Shown in pieces: positions 10,428 to 23,941 of a DNA stretch of 64,000 nt. This stretch comes from Proteromonas lacertae. Taxonomy: Eukaryota; Sar; Bigyra; Opalinata; Proteromonadidae. Each line of letters opens with the position of its first letter. Within the stretch, counting starts at the first letter, position 1. Below the pieces are notes generated by a model. It ran no database searches. It was not told where the DNA came from and saw nothing but the letters and a program-made list of their open reading frames with translations. The stretch covers positions 1 to 64,000 of the forward strand of contig NGBS01000884.1 in the NCBI GenBank assembly GCA_002245135.1. Direction: 5' to 3'. The position numbers and the translations under genes are program-made.

Positions 10428-12470
10428 TTTGTGGAACATGTATATTAAAGCAGAATATTATCCTTTGATTAATTTATTTTTCTTTAATTTATTAATATTT
10501 AACTATTTATATTCAGATTGTGTGTTATATAGCTCAACTTTATAATTTAAAATAAAATAGTGTCCACTATAAGAACTAAAATCTATTTTGCAAATAGGGA
10601 TAGTATTCAAGGATCAGATCTTGTTTGCGATTTTCTCTTTTTAACACTTTTTCTTTTCAATTTTTCATTATGTTAAAGAATGAATTGGAGGGAAAAATTT
10701 TCACAGTGTATTAAGAAACTATTCTACTTTTGAACAGGCTTTAAAAAAAGAAAAACTAATATTTGTGATTTTTAAATTTACTTCAAAAATAACTAATAAT
10801 CATATTAAAATAGAGATTAAGGCATAATAAATTGCATTAATGCATAAAATATAAAAAATATTGACAATATGAAGAAACATTTCCAATTATATGCAATTTT
10901 TGTTTCTGTTTATCAATAATATACGTGCACAACTAATACACCAAGTTATATACAACTATGGACTATCTAGCACAAATATCTACAATAGAAACATCTCACT
11001 CTAAGTATATGAAACATATAAATATATGAATAATTAATAACTATTATAAGTAGTATAATACTTTTTTGATTTATAGTTCATAATAAATAATACATTTCAC
11101 AATGCTAATTTTTAAATCTACAAATTATCTTATTTTACAGGTATGTATCATCTGTACATTTACAGTTATATTATAATTAGTCCAATGCAATTATTGAAAT
11201 GGAGAAAATTAATAGAAAATCAAGAAAAAAGAAATGAAAAAATGTCAAAATTTGCAACTTTACATGGTAAATGTCATGCTTTCAATTATTTTATGAAATA
11301 TGTAATTTATATTATATAGTATATTTTTTTTTCAATTGTGATAAATAATATTGTCAGTTGCTCCAGAATTAGTCATGTGTTTTGTTTGCATCAAATATAA
11401 CAATTCGTTCAGTTTGAGCTACAATGAGACAATAACTATAAAGAGTAGTTAGTATTACCTTCAGAAAGAGATGTTTAACTGATTATAATAATGTGTGTAT
11501 AGAATGGGAACTTCAATTCCAAAGAATGTTGCATCATCAATAAATATCACAAATGCAGTAAAATTAGTATATCCTACTAACGATGTTCCTAATATGATAA
11601 AATAAAATGAATATAAATACTAATCCAGTTGAAGATGAAATGGATGAAGGTAGTGAATTGAATGGAATATCTCGTAAATTTATGCAGAGTTGTGTATTTC
11701 GAAATGGAGGCGTTTAAAAGAAATCAGCATTTAGAAATGGTATATATATATATCCACATTAGAATCTCAAAATAATCATGGTCTTAACGGAAGTAGAGCA
11801 TCTCCATTGTTAGATATTAATATCTTTAGATATGAAATGTGATAAAATGAAGAAATAAATGATATTTAAAACGTTTAAATGTGAATAATGAATATACAAT
11901 GATTTTAACTTTGTGTATTATACTTTTATAATTTTTTTAAAATGGATTATATTTTAAAATGTATTTTAATCAATTAGTATTAATAACAACAACAACAATA
12001 ATAATAATGCATAAATTAATTAATTATAGTTTTTCATATTCAACTAAATCGGATGTAAATATATAGTACTCATTATCTTGTATGTATAAATTATTAAATA
12101 TAATTGTTTTGTTTATATCTATGTTTATATTGATACTATTATTAAAATTTAAAATTTAAAATTACTAAAATACATTTAATACTATTTACGAATGATTAAT
12201 GTATTAGAGAAAATAACCAATGAAATCGTTTCATTTTAAAAATAATTTTAATCCTAATCCTATAAGTAGTGGAAGGTATAAATATCTGAAATGAATTTTA
12301 CGGTTTATAGAGAAGTTGATGTAATTCTAATAAGATTATGTAGAATAACAGGCTTGCAAATTTACTGAGGTATATTAAGAAGAATTAAAGGCTGCAGATA
12401 TAAAGATATGATGTATATATTAAACTATATCCCCTTGGGTTTCATTAAATGCGATTCTTTCTACTTTTAT
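10428..12470. other. Gene-poor stretch with scattered exon-like pieces
   Basis: About 2 kb of AT-rich DNA between family members 3 and 4. The only coding-like piece on plus is 11173-11256, which reads MQLLKWRKLIENQEKRNEK... and is helical, basic and bounded by a possible GTAAAT donor. A second piece at about 11507-11605 opens with ATG (MGTSIPKNVASS). I could not link these into a gene, and neither matches a family I know. No RNA gene or transposon is recognised. Confidence 0.35.
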
Positions 12471-12709
12471 TTTTCATGATGGATGATTAGTCATGTCACT
12501 GAAGCATTTGGTGCTAGTATGAGAGATACAGAAAATTCCTTAAAAAAGTCATGTATAGCGAAGGTGAGATAAGAGGATGGTGAAGAGAATGAGTTGTTAC
12601 TCACATCAGGAGAAGATGTTCGTTAAACGAAGAGTTGTGACAATACACTTTTATTCGGTATGATTAGTGAAAACCCCTTGAGAAATTTAGAAACTCTCTT
12701 ATTTAAGTT

Positions 12710-13021
12710 CTTCAAGATATGGATAAATTCACAGCTGATATGAAAGAAGCCTTAAAAGATGTAGTAGATGTATTAGAATTGTCACATATGGATAGAAAAT
12801 ATGATCCAGAGGTGAACAAGATCAAAATGAATGATGAACAGAGATGTTAACTCATTTTCAAATCGTTTAGATAGAATGGGAATAGAAATACCAGAAAGTG
12901 CCAAGATTGTTTTATTACAAGAAGAGAAGTTTAAGAGTTATTACACTGATTTAATTTATACATTGAAAGAATATGAAAAGAAGATTAACGAGGAGAAAAA
13001 AACTCTGGATTTGATCACATG
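12710..13021 (+). pseudogene. Decayed helical protein fragment, weakly dynein heavy-chain-tail-like
   Basis: Two overlapping frames look like one interrupted coding sequence. The first (about 12715-12849) reads LQDMDKFTADMKEALKDVV... and stops at TGT TAA. The second, one base out of phase, opens at 12831 and continues DVNSFSNRLDRMGIEIPESA ... LKEYEKKINEEKKTL to TGA at 13019-13021. Joined by a frameshift they would form one helical stretch whose pattern vaguely recalls the N-terminal tail of axonemal dynein heavy chains. No intron explains the phase change, and sequence further 5' (12480-12710) has several stops. The resemblance is my impression only; call it a coding relic. Confidence 0.3.
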
Positions 13022-13144
13022 ATGTTTATATGTATCTATATTCATTGATGTCCATGTTAATGTAACCATACCAGGTTTTAACTTATAATCAATATCAGCA
13101 ATATGAGATTTCAATAATATAGCTGTGATTGGTATAATTCTATT

Positions 13145-13826
13145 AAAGTATATAATATAGTTATAGTATATATAGGTGATGAAATATGAGCATGTTTAAA
13201 TGATGAACAAATATAGTATATAATATAGTTATAGTATATATAGGTGATGAAATATGAGCATATTTAAATGATGAACAAATATAGTATATAATATAGTTAT
13301 AGTATATATAGGTGCTGAAATATGAGTATGTTTAAATGATGAACAAATATAGTATATAATATAGTTATAGTATATATAGGTGATGAAATATGAGCATATT
13401 TAAATGATGAACAAATATAGTATATAATATAGTTATAGTATATATAGGTGCTGAAATATGAGTATGTTTAAATGATGAACAAATATAGTATATAATATAG
13501 TTATAGTGATGAAATATGAGCATATTTAAATGATGAACAAATATAGTATATAATATAGTTATAGTATATATAGGTGCTGAAATATGAGTATGTTTAAATG
13601 ATGAACAAATATAGTATATAATATAGTTATAGTATATATAGGTGATGAAATATGAGCATATTTAAATGATGACAAATATATATAAATATATATATATAAT
13701 ATGAAATATGAGCATATTTAAATGATGAACAAATATAGTATATAATATAGTTATAGTATATATAGGTGATGAAATATGAGCATATTTAAATGATGAGCAA
13801 ATATAGTATATAATATTGTTATAGTA
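13145..13826. repeat. 68-bp minisatellite with alternating units
   Basis: About ten direct copies of a 68-bp unit containing ATAATATAGTTATAG, then GGTGATGAAATATGAGCAT and TTTAAATGATGAAC. From the second copy on, two variants alternate: one with GGTGATG and GAGCATA, the other with GGTGCTG and GAGTATG, so the real period is a dimer of 136 bp. One copy near 13505 lacks part of the unit, and one near 13670-13700 carries an expanded TATATATAAATAT insert. The array ends in a partial, diverged unit near 13826. It is noncoding, with stops in all frames. Confidence 0.9.
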
Positions 13827-13839
13827 AGTGCAATAATTT

Positions 13840-14400
13840 TCTAATTTTTATATTGTAATACTAATTTCTGTTTTAAAATAAGGGGAAATAAGAGAAAAGA
13901 ACAATACTGCGCAAATAAGAGCAAAATCGTTCGAAATAATTGATCGTCAAATCAAAAACTAGTCCCACCATGCATATGTATTTTATTAGGCTAAACTTGG
14001 CTCATTATATTACTTTCAATTATGATCTAGTTCGTGAGAAAAATAATTTCTAAGAATTCCAGGTCCCCATTTTCAATTTTTTGGCTCTTTTCACCCATTT
14101 TGAAATGATTTTTAAAACTAATTTTACTAGCTCTTAAAAGAAAGTTATTGTTTAATATTATGAAAATAAGCAATGTTGTAACATAATTTAATCATTAGTT
14201 GCCATAATATCGAGAAATACATCAAATTTTTGATTAATTACCTGATTAGGTAATTTTAATCTAACTACGTCAGCATAAAGTTCAATCTATGACTCATACT
14301 GTGATGTAATTTTTTTAGTCTAATTCTTTATAGTTGTTGAGAAAAACAACTTCAAAGTCACAAAAAAAATAAAAAAAACTTAGAAAATTTCTTATAGTGT
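13840..14400. other. Intergenic, no gene seen
   Basis: AT-rich stretch after the minisatellite and before tandem family member 4. It is a little less AT-extreme than its surroundings and has a few T-runs, but I see no exon-like frame on either strand and no structured RNA. Confidence 0.45.
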
Positions 14401-14410
14401 CGTTTCTAAA

Positions 14411-16053
14411 ATGAATGATTTTATAACAACAGATTATCTAGTATGGAATTTAAATTTTTATGGTTTCTAGTTCTCAGCTTATAATAATTACAAATCATTT
14501 AGATCAAAAGAATCAGGAAATACGTTACTCCCGATTGATCAACTTACAGTTCACATCGCAGAAACATTATGTCGTATAGTTAATATTATTATAAATCATT
14601 TGTAGTAAACAATGCAGAGATATCAGAGTGGCAATACAAATATCTTCTAATGTGGTCTGACTATCCTACCTACCCTTTTATCACAACAGAACAGTTCTGC
14701 AGATATTTGCAAGTTAAACACATAGAAGTTCTGGACTTATATTTTTCTTTGTACAGTATTGAATTATTCACTTATCTATGTAATATAATAGGTTATCGAA
14801 TTGACATAGTTCAATTTATTTCTTTTTTATGTATATTTGTCTTTTTACCAACTGAAAGTCTGTTATTGATCTTATTAACCACCAATCATATATATGTAAA
14901 TCGAAATATATCAGACGCACAAATAAATATATTTCTCAGATCAATAGGCGTAGAAAGTCAATCGTTATCATATGTAAAAGAATGGTTAAAATACGTTCCA
15001 AGAGAAGATAATACAGTGACAGTTATACAATTATTTGACTTTATCCAATCAGAAGAAGGACTGTTAGAGAGTATATATCAAATAAAAAAAGAGTTAATTA
15101 TCCACTTTATATCACATCAAGGTAGAACAAGAATCTTAGAAAGAAAATTTTTTTATGATCATCAAGCAAAATTAATCAGAAATAAATATAAAGATGAGAA
15201 AGATAAAATAAAGGGAAAACCAAATAAAATAGATATTGGACTTCCTAAAGAATCGTGTTGTAGTAATTTTATACGAATAATCACAGGAGATCCATCTCCA
15301 TATTATACTGAGTATAGAAATATCACTCAATCACAATATATAACCACTCAAATGTTAGTTTATGAGATAAGATGTAAATATGGTTATTCTCAAAGACCTT
15401 ATTCTATATGTGGTTCATTCGGAGGTAGATCGAGTAACAATAATTACTTTCTTTATAATAATAACAAGATGAAACGTCCATCTAATATTTCTAATTTATC
15501 AAATAATAATAATAAAGAAACTATTTCACAACAACAAAGACAATGCCAAAATAATGGATTTAAATTATCTTCAAATCATTTCAGAAGTCCACAAACATCT
15601 AATAGAGTGTTAATCCATAGTCCAATTGGTAATAACCGCACTTTATTGATGAACAGTCCAATTATGAATGATAATAGTAATAGAAGAATTCTTCATCCAT
15701 TTGTAAGTCCTAAAAGTAGCGAGAGAAAATTATCTGGAGAATTTATAATAGGAACACCAGTAAGAAGTTCAACAAAACCAAGAATGCAGTTAGTGTATGA
15801 TGAGGAAGAACAGAATGGGAAAAATAACAATGATCTGTTTCACAGTAATGCTCCAACTCCTATCCTATCTCCTTGTAGTGTTATTGCTCAAAGAGCGATA
15901 GGTATTCTTGATTGTAGTAAAAGTAATGCTTCCCTGTTAGCAAATAGAAGATCAGCAGGTAGTAATAACAGCAAGGGTAGTAAAGACAGTAAGGGTAGTA
16001 AAAGTTCAGCTAAAGTAGTCCCAATTGAGTTTTGTGATGAAATTGTACATTAA
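14411..16053 (+). CDS. Tandem family member 4 (unknown function)
   Basis: Four exons (introns 14441-14470, 14574-14605, 14756-14791) encode 514 residues, the longest member. The shared features are TLLPIDQL, NAEISEWQYKYLLMW, YPFITTEQF, FISFLCIFVFLPTES, PSPYYTEY and RCKYGYSQRPY. The intron after FSLY matches members 1 and 2. The C-terminal 250 residues are Asn/Ser/Arg-rich with repeated SP motifs (HSPIGN, NSPIMN, FVSPKSS, ILSPCS) and a short repeat SKGSKDSKGSKS, so proline-directed phosphorylation is plausible. It is separated from member 3 by 4 kb containing the minisatellite and gene debris. Confidence 0.82.
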
Positions 16054-16207
16054 ATTTAAGATATAACTTTAGAATATTAAGCTTCGTTATTTTATTGATA
16101 TTTAATATACATCTGTTGTATTTGTGAAGAGAATTAAAGAAAAAACATTTGAAAAAGCTTGATATTTGCTCAAACTTTATAACTTCCGTTTTTTGAATTT
16201 CTATAAG

Positions 16208-19200
16208 ATGGATAATGATGATTATGATAATAATGATTTAAATGATCAACAGAATAATAGTGATGATGTTCAAACATCAGATAATGACGTATATTTTATA
16301 ATTATTTATTTACTTAGACAAATAATAATTTAAACCAAAATAGTGACGAAGATCGTCCAAATATAATAATAAACTCTAATCCAGATTCAGATAGGCAATT
16401 GAATGACACTCCTGCTCATTACGTTCCTACTTTGAGTAACGAACCTTCAAAACCATATACTGATTTCACCACATCTTCTAGTGATTTCTATCCTTTAGAA
16501 GATACAAATGAAGCAACAGATTCAGATATTTATAATTTAGAAAGTAGTAGTGATAATAATCTAAAAGATAAGCAAACAGAAGAACAACAACAACCCAATG
16601 AAGATGGTCAAGAAGTTAATGAAGAAACAAATGAAGTTAATAATGAAGGAGAAGTAAATGATGAAGAAGAACAAGTAGAAGTACAACCAAACGAAGAAGG
16701 TGAAGATGTAAATGAACAAGAAACAGATAATATAAATGAAGAAGAAGTTAATAATGAAGAAATAACAAATGAAGAAGGAGAGGAAAATAATGAAGAAGAG
16801 AATGAAGTAGTAAATGAAGAGACAAATGAAGTAAAAGAAACAGAAGAAGTAAATGATGAAGGAGAAAATAATGAAAATAATGAAAAAGAGGTAAATAATG
16901 AAGAAGAAAAACAACAACCAAACGAAGAGGATAATGGAAACCAAAATACTGAACAACAAGAAGATGATAATCTTTATAATTTAGAAGATGAAGAAGAGAA
17001 GGAAGAGCAAAGCAATACATTTGAATCAAACACGTTTGAAAAATCAAATAGAATAAATGAAGAAGCTGTTGAAGAACATCCAAATGAAGAAGCAACTGAA
17101 GAAAAAGAAGAAAGAGATAATAATCTGTACAATTTAGAAGATGAAGAAGGAAATGATGAGAAGACGAATGTATTTGATTCAAATACATTTGAAGAATCCA
17201 ATCAGATAAATGATGATGAAGAAGAAAAAGAGCAAAAAGAAGAACCACAAGAAGAAGATAAAGCAGAAGAAGTGGAAATGGAAGAAGAAAAGAATGTCAA
17301 AGAAAGTGAAGAAGAATTTCAAGAAGAGAAAGAAAATGAATTTGTAGAAGAAATTAAAGAACAACAACAAAATAAAAATGAAGAGAAAGAAGAAGATATA
17401 AATCAAACAACAGAAAAGCAATCCAATGAAATAGAGAAAGAAGAAATCGAAATCGAAAATGAAAAAGAAAAAGAAGAAGTAGAATTATCAATAAATAAGC
17501 CACAATCATCCAGTTCAAGTGTATCTGAACCATTATCTGATAGACAACAACCAACAGATGATAGAAGTGTAGTATCAGATACTTCATCCTATGTAAATAA
17601 TTACATTGACAGAATGGTTGATGGAATAGTAGAAGATGAAACATTGGAAGAAGTTGATAGTGAATATGAAAATTCTGATAGTGAAAATGAGAATAATGAA
17701 GAAATCAATCAAAATGAAAATGAAAATAAAGAGAATGATGATATTGAACCATTAACATCAATAAGAACAGATACAACTCAGAATAAATCAGTTAAAAAGA
17801 ATAAAAAGAAGAAAGCAAAGAAAGTAAAACCACCATTCAATAATAGAGTTGATCCTAAAAATAAGAGAGTTATTCCTGAATATAAATATTATGATTTAGA
17901 ACATATGACTCCAGTTGGTTATAAACTAGCAATGAAAAATTTAAAAGATTATGAAAAAGCAAAGAAGAAAGATGAAGAAGAAAAAATTGATCATTACATG
18001 AAATTAAAAAGTAAAGAAATTTATGCTAAAAAGAAATATGCTACAAAAGTCACTAGGAAATATAAACCTCCTCATAAGTACACTTTGCGAGAGATAATTC
18101 ATATGGGATATCCAAGTGAACCACCAACACCTACAACTACAGATACATCAGAAATGGGAGATGAAGGTTATACATATATGAAACAAGATTTAGAAGGTGG
18201 TGAAAATGAAGAAGAAAATGAAGAAGAAGAAAAGAAAGCAACACAACAGAACCAACAAAATAAACAACAAAAATCAGTAGATAATAATGATATTAATAAT
18301 TTAGGATATAATAGTGATGAAGGAGAAGAAGATAATGATAATATTGTACCATTACCCAATGAAAATGATTATAATAATGATACACACTACGAATCGAATG
18401 AAATACAATCATACAAACTTAGTAACAATCCCAGCAAAAGTGGTGGTCCAGTATTAAATGATGAAGAAAGGACTAATGAAAATAAAAACATGAAAAGACC
18501 ACCAACCAGTAAAAGAATTACCGAAATGACCTTTGACAATTGTGAAACTCCAAATACTGAAGCTTCAACTCCATGTTCAACAGGTCGAATGTTGACAAGT
18601 AGTCGAAGTGAAAGAAGAGCTTTAAAGAAAGAAAAGAAACGTCAAAGACGTTTATTCCGAGGAGTAATGAACAGTGCTTGTTTCTTCTTCTCGTTATATG
18701 CAAAAGTGAAAGAAAGAAGGTTAATGAATCCAAAGATGCAATCTCGATTGAAGAATGCAAAGGATAATGAATATCAACATGCATTAAAGATAGTAACAAT
18801 AACCGCGAGTAAGAAATATGGAGCAGATCCTCCAAGTCGAAATAAGAAATTAGATAAAATCTTAAATCGAAATCGAATCAGTAAAGATAAAGACTTAGAT
18901 TATTATATAAAGTATATGAAAGAAGATATAAAAGAAGATCATACTCGTGAAGAAATCCGAAGTGAATTAAGAAAACGAATAGAAAAGATAAAGAATGAAC
19001 ATACTGAGAAAGTGAAATGGGATACTGAATTTGAAACAATTTATCAACGATTTTTAATACAACACAAAGTGATGTTGAAAAACATAACTCCATTCCATTT
19101 AATGGAAAAATTTACAGATTGTTTTGAATTTAAATTAGCCTTAGAAAAAGGAACAAGAAGTAAAAGGGTATATTTTTTAATATTATTTATTAAATGAATA

Positions 19201-20706
19201 GAAAATCGAAAAACCATCAGATAAAATGTTAGATATAATAATGGGAACTTATCATGATGAATACAAAGAAAAGATAATCGCAATTCAAAGATATTGGAAA
19301 TTATATTTATTATTGAAAGATAACTATCGAGTATTTGTGTCAAAGTTAATAGCAAAAGAAAAAGAAAAAGCAGAAAGAAAGACCTTAAAACCAACTTATA
19401 TGGAATTAATGTGTAAAGATATATATGAAGAAGAAGTAAAACGAGTAAAAGATGAAGAAGTAGAACATTGGATGGAGTATATATATTCTATATATTATTA
19501 ATTAATAGAGCTCGAAATAACTGGCTACAAGGAATTGCTGATTATAGTAAAAAGTCAAAAGAAGAATTAGATGAAAAATTGAAATTACCTCCATTATATA
19601 CATTTGATATAGACAAGATAGTGAATGATGTAAAAGAAAGTATGAAAAGTGAAGATCAAAACTTACCAACACTCAAAGAACGTCGAAGAAGAATGCGTGG
19701 AAGAAATAATCATGATGAAGTAGAAAGCAAAGTAAGATCATCTCAATCTGCTCCAATGTTAAAGAATATTCATCCCTTACCACCTCCATTAAATCCACCT
19801 CAACCTGAGAAACCTCGTGGATTATCAATAACATCAAGTGAAAGATATTTAACCCCTAATAAAACCAATAATGATAGTGTAATTCATAAAATAAGTGAAA
19901 GAGCAAAAACTCCATTACCTCCTCCATTAGAAATGCCATCTTGTAGTACTTATGATTCTTCAAGTGGAACAAGTAGTAATAATATCAATAATTCAAATAA
20001 GACGATGAAATTAACCGATAAATTAGAACATTATTATGAAAACAAAGAACATGTTGATGATGTTTTAAGTATATATATTTATATATATATATTTATTTGC
20101 TTTTATTATTTTGTAGTTCGAACTCCATTTGTAGAAAAGATCGATATGTTATTAGAAAGTGATGGAAAAGAAGAAACATCTGTAGTAGATGAGAAAGTGT
20201 TAGAAAAACTAGTAGATAAATCGTATCTTCGAATGAGAAAGAATGAGAAAGTAAAAATGATTCGAAAAGATGTAGTAGAATCAACAGCCAAGAATTATAA
20301 AGAAAAATTTATAAACAAAAAGAAACCCAAATATGGAATATGGGATAATCGTATATATATATATAAATATATATATTGTTATTTAATAATAGAATATAAA
20401 GCTGAATGTGCTGTAACTACAGAAAGACTAGTTCAAATGAATCCCGAAGTAGAAAAGAAACCTAAAAAGAAAGCAGTAGAAATTGCATTAGAAAGAATCG
20501 CGAATATGTTTGAAGCTCAATATATTGAAAGTTTAAAACAATTTAAACCAATTAAACGAGATCAAGCAACTCGAATATTAGGTTCAATAAATAAGAAGAG
20601 TCGAGTCTCTCAAATAAAAAATAACAATTCAAAAGGTTCAACCCCTCGTACTCCTAAAACTCTTAGTTCAAGTCGAAGTGCTACTTCCATAACAACTCCA
20701 CATTAA
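16208..20706 (+). CDS. Large acidic coiled-coil protein with IQ-like motif
   Basis: Six exons (introns 16289-16317, 19168-19201, 19477-19508, 20069-20116, 20351-20392) encode 1,437 residues. The first 400 or so are extremely Glu/Asn-rich with repeated units of the type NxxEE; two diverged copies of NLYNLEDEE plus FDSNTFEESN are visible. A conserved-looking basic block follows (RVIPEYKYYDLEHMTPVGYK), then another acidic spacer, a Lys/Arg-rich helical region, IQRYWKLYLLLKDNYRVF (IQ-type calmodulin-binding helix), and a basic Ser/Thr/Pro tail. It has no signal peptide or membrane span. It could be a cytoskeletal or flagellar scaffold, but no family is recognised. An AAAGCTTGA word and a T-run with GAAT lie 15-55 bases upstream of the ATG. 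Confidence 0.75.
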
Positions 20707-20939
20707 TATTTATTGATTTATTTATATGTTTTATATTGTTTTGTGTTATAGAGTATGTATTTCAAGTAATACTGTCAATTAGAGCGTATAGTTCTTTTCT
20801 TTATTATATTGTAATAATAAGTATGCTAAGTAACAGAATTACATATTTAATGTTGATGTTAATCCTGTATTAGTGAAGAAAATAAGCAAATTACATATAG
20901 AAAAGCTTGAGTAGTTTGATTAAAAGATTTTTTCTTTGA

Positions 20940-23900
20940 ATGAATTGTATATGTAATTTATAAATGAATAGTGTTAAATCTAAATTTTAGTTGTATTATC
21001 AATTTTGGAATAGGGATTTTCACTTGTGCGTTTTTCGTGTATATTTAGTTAGTTATATTATAGTTATTATTATTTTAATAACAAAAAATCTAGAATAATT
21101 ACAAAATCTAGAAATGAAAGAAATATAAATAAAACTCAAAAAAGAAATTGTTTAAATAAAGATGTTTTTAATGATTATAATCATGTAACAATACTGGATG
21201 ATGATTTACATTCATATTGTATTAATGTTGGAAACGCTATATCTACTGCAGGAGTAATTAGACACACTTGTACAGGGTTTATCTACAAAAGACTTTTTAC
21301 ATTCAATGGAAAACAGTTTTATAAAAGTAATATTTTGTTTTCTAAAGATACAGGTAATTTAAATATATCATGTGAAACAGATAGTGATAATTATTCAATT
21401 GTTTGTGATATGATGAAATATATTGGTAAAAAATATGATGAAATTGATGAAAATGAGTTAAAAGATAAACCATATAAGATAATAGAAGGATTAGAAGGAT
21501 ATTGTGAATATGAAGTATTATATAACAATGAAATTGTATATTTTACTCCAACATTCATTTTATCACTTCTATTTCAACATATAAGAAATGAATCATTATC
21601 ACAATTTGGGTTTGGAGAAGAATTTAAAGCATATTATCCAGTTGTTATAACAATTCCAGCAGATTTTACTAGTGTCCAAAGAAAAGAGATTAAAAAAGCT
21701 GTTAAAGAAGCTGGATTGATGGTAGAAAAACTATTAACCGAACCAATAGCAGCATCATTTGCTTATTTACATAATGGATCAATAACTAAACCTAAATGTA
21801 ATATCTTAGTATGTGATTTTGGAGAAAATAGTTTTAAATCATCAATATTTAATTTAGATAATGAAAAAATGAAAGTTATTTCTAGTTCTCGAGATGATAA
21901 TTTAGGTGGGAAAGACATGACAAATAGATTAGAAGAGTATGTAAAGAAAGATATTAAGGATAAATATAGAATTGATATAAGTGAAAATGAAGAATATAAA
22001 TTTAGAATACATAGAAAATGTGAAGTAACTAAAATTAATCTTTCTCAACAAATGGAAAGTGAACTTTATATTGAGATATGTGGTGTTGATAATGGTTATA
22101 AAATATCAAGAGCTTTATTCTATAAATTATGTAATGATTTATTTCAGAAAGCTATAGATACTATAAATAGATCAATAGATTATGGAAAAGTAAAAAATAT
22201 TGATTATATCATTCTGATTGGTGGTTCAAGTTATATTCCAAAATGTAGAGAAATTATTGAAGAGCATTTTCAATCTATTCCTATATTAAATAATGGAAAT
22301 GCACAAGAAATTATTGCTGAAGGTGCTTGTTGGTATTTACATTTACAAAAGAATAATGTCGATAATTTTAAAATAGTTGATGTATTGTTAAGATCATTAA
22401 GTGTTGGAACAAAATTATACAAAAGAATGAAAACAGCATATGGAATAGATTTAGGTACAACATTCTCATCATCTGCATTTATAGGAGGTAATAATTTAGT
22501 GAATGTTATTCAAGATGGTAAAGGTAATCATGGAATTCCTTCTTGTATTTATTATGAAAATATCTTCAATCCAATCGTTGGTTCAGCAGCAACACAAAAA
22601 CGAAATTCAAAAACCTTAAAGCATTTTTTATATGATTCAAAAAGATTTATTGGTAAAAAGTATGATGAAATTCCAAAAAAAGAAATTAAATTATATCCAT
22701 TTGAATTAATTGAACAGAATAATTTGCCATATTACAAATTGATTGTTAATAATGAAGAAAAGAATATATCTCCTGTTGATGTATCAAGTGAAATATTGAA
22801 ACATATTCGCAATTATTCAATTCCAAGAATTACTCATGACAATGTATGTTCAGATGAAATAGAAATAGTGATTGGAGTTCCAGCTGCATTTACTAATGAA
22901 CAAAGAGAAGCAACCCGAGAAAGTGCAATAAAAGCTGGATTTAAGAATGTAGATTTATTATCTGAACCAACAGCAGCTGTTTTATCTTATATTTATGATA
23001 ATAAAATAAGAAAAGATGAATGTAAAATAATGGTTTATGATTTTGGAGGTGGAACATTTGATGTGAGTGTGATAGAGTTGAAGAATAAGACAGTGACAAT
23101 ATTAGGAACATTTGGAGATGAACATTTAGGAGGAGAAGATATAACAATGAGATTAGAAGAATATGTAAAGAAAGATATAAAAGAAAAGATGAGAATAGAT
23201 GTGAATGCAAATGAAAAATATAAATCTCGAATTCACAACTATTGTGAAGAAGGAAAAATCTATTTGTCAAGTAGTGAAGAATATAATTTTGATATTGAAT
23301 TTATCAATGATGAAGAATATGAAGCAACAATAACCAGAACTAAGTTTAATGAATTATGTAAAGATTTATTCAATAAAACAATAGAAATAGTGAATTATTC
23401 TCTTATTCGATGTAATATTAAAAAAGATGAATTGGATTACATAGTACTAGTTGGTGGAACATCTAGAATTCCAAAACTAGAAGATATGTTAAAGAAAAAT
23501 TTTGAAAAAAGTAAAAACTGTAAAATATGTAATAGTGTCAATACTAATGAAGATGTAGTTAAAGGATGTGCAATTTATTCAAAATGTTTAATAGATGATA
23601 ATTTCAGTAAATACAAAATAATTGATAATTCCTCCATTTATTCAGAAGATGGAAAGGAATATTCAATTGAAAGAATAAAAATTAATACAATTATAAGCAG
23701 ACAAAGTAAATTACCAATAGAATGTAGTAAGAAAATAAGAATAGGAAAAGATGAAAAAACAATAAGAATATATGAAGATAAACTAAATTCAAGTGATCAA
23801 ATGTTAATAGGTGAAATAGAAATAGAAGATCATGTGAATGAAGAAATTGAAATAAAATTTAAAGCAAATAAAAATGGATTACTGAAAGTGAAAGTAATTG

Positions 23901-23941
23901 TTGATGATAGAATAATAGAAGAAAATATAGAGTATTTCTAA
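20940..23941 (+). CDS. Two-NBD Hsp70-like protein 1, with signal anchor
   Basis: Exons 20940-20946, 20972-21038 and 21064-23941 give 983 residues. The tiny first exon and two 25-nt introns are needed because exon 3 has no in-frame ATG; they supply a hydrophobic N-terminal segment (IINFGIGIFTCAFFVYYYF). Two Hsp70 nucleotide-binding domains follow. In the first, the phosphate-1 loop is degraded (CINVGNA in place of GIDLGTT) and the phosphate-2 loop reads CDFGENSFKSS, though LTEPIAASFAY and IILIGGSS remain. The second (from 22436) is canonical: YGIDLGTTFSS, LSEPTAAVLSY, VYDFGGGTFDVS, LVGGTSRIPKL. A short substrate-binding beta region follows; there is no helical lid and no KDEL. It is probably an ER-lumen or secretory-route Hsp70 relative. 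Large blocks are shared with the next gene. Confidence 0.82.
21395..21808 (+). repeat. Block shared with 24618-25031 (Hsp70 NBD1)
   Basis: By reading, these 414 bases look identical to 24618-25031 at a constant offset of 3,223. Identity stops abruptly on both sides, where the two genes become clearly different. Further near-identical blocks lie at about 22549-23222 and 25492-26162 (NBD2), with only scattered substitutions, and at about 23566-23655 and 26506-26595 near the C-terminus. The pattern points to recent gene conversion or partial duplication. Confidence 0.85.

Noticed and set aside
13145-13826. CRISPR-like array
   Set aside because: The units are contiguous without spacers and the genome is eukaryotic; it is a minisatellite.
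16561-17644. Long open frames on the minus strand opposite the Glu-rich region
   Set aside because: They are the reverse complement of GAA/GAT repeats and give Leu/Phe/Ser-only peptides. The plus strand has the consistent gene.
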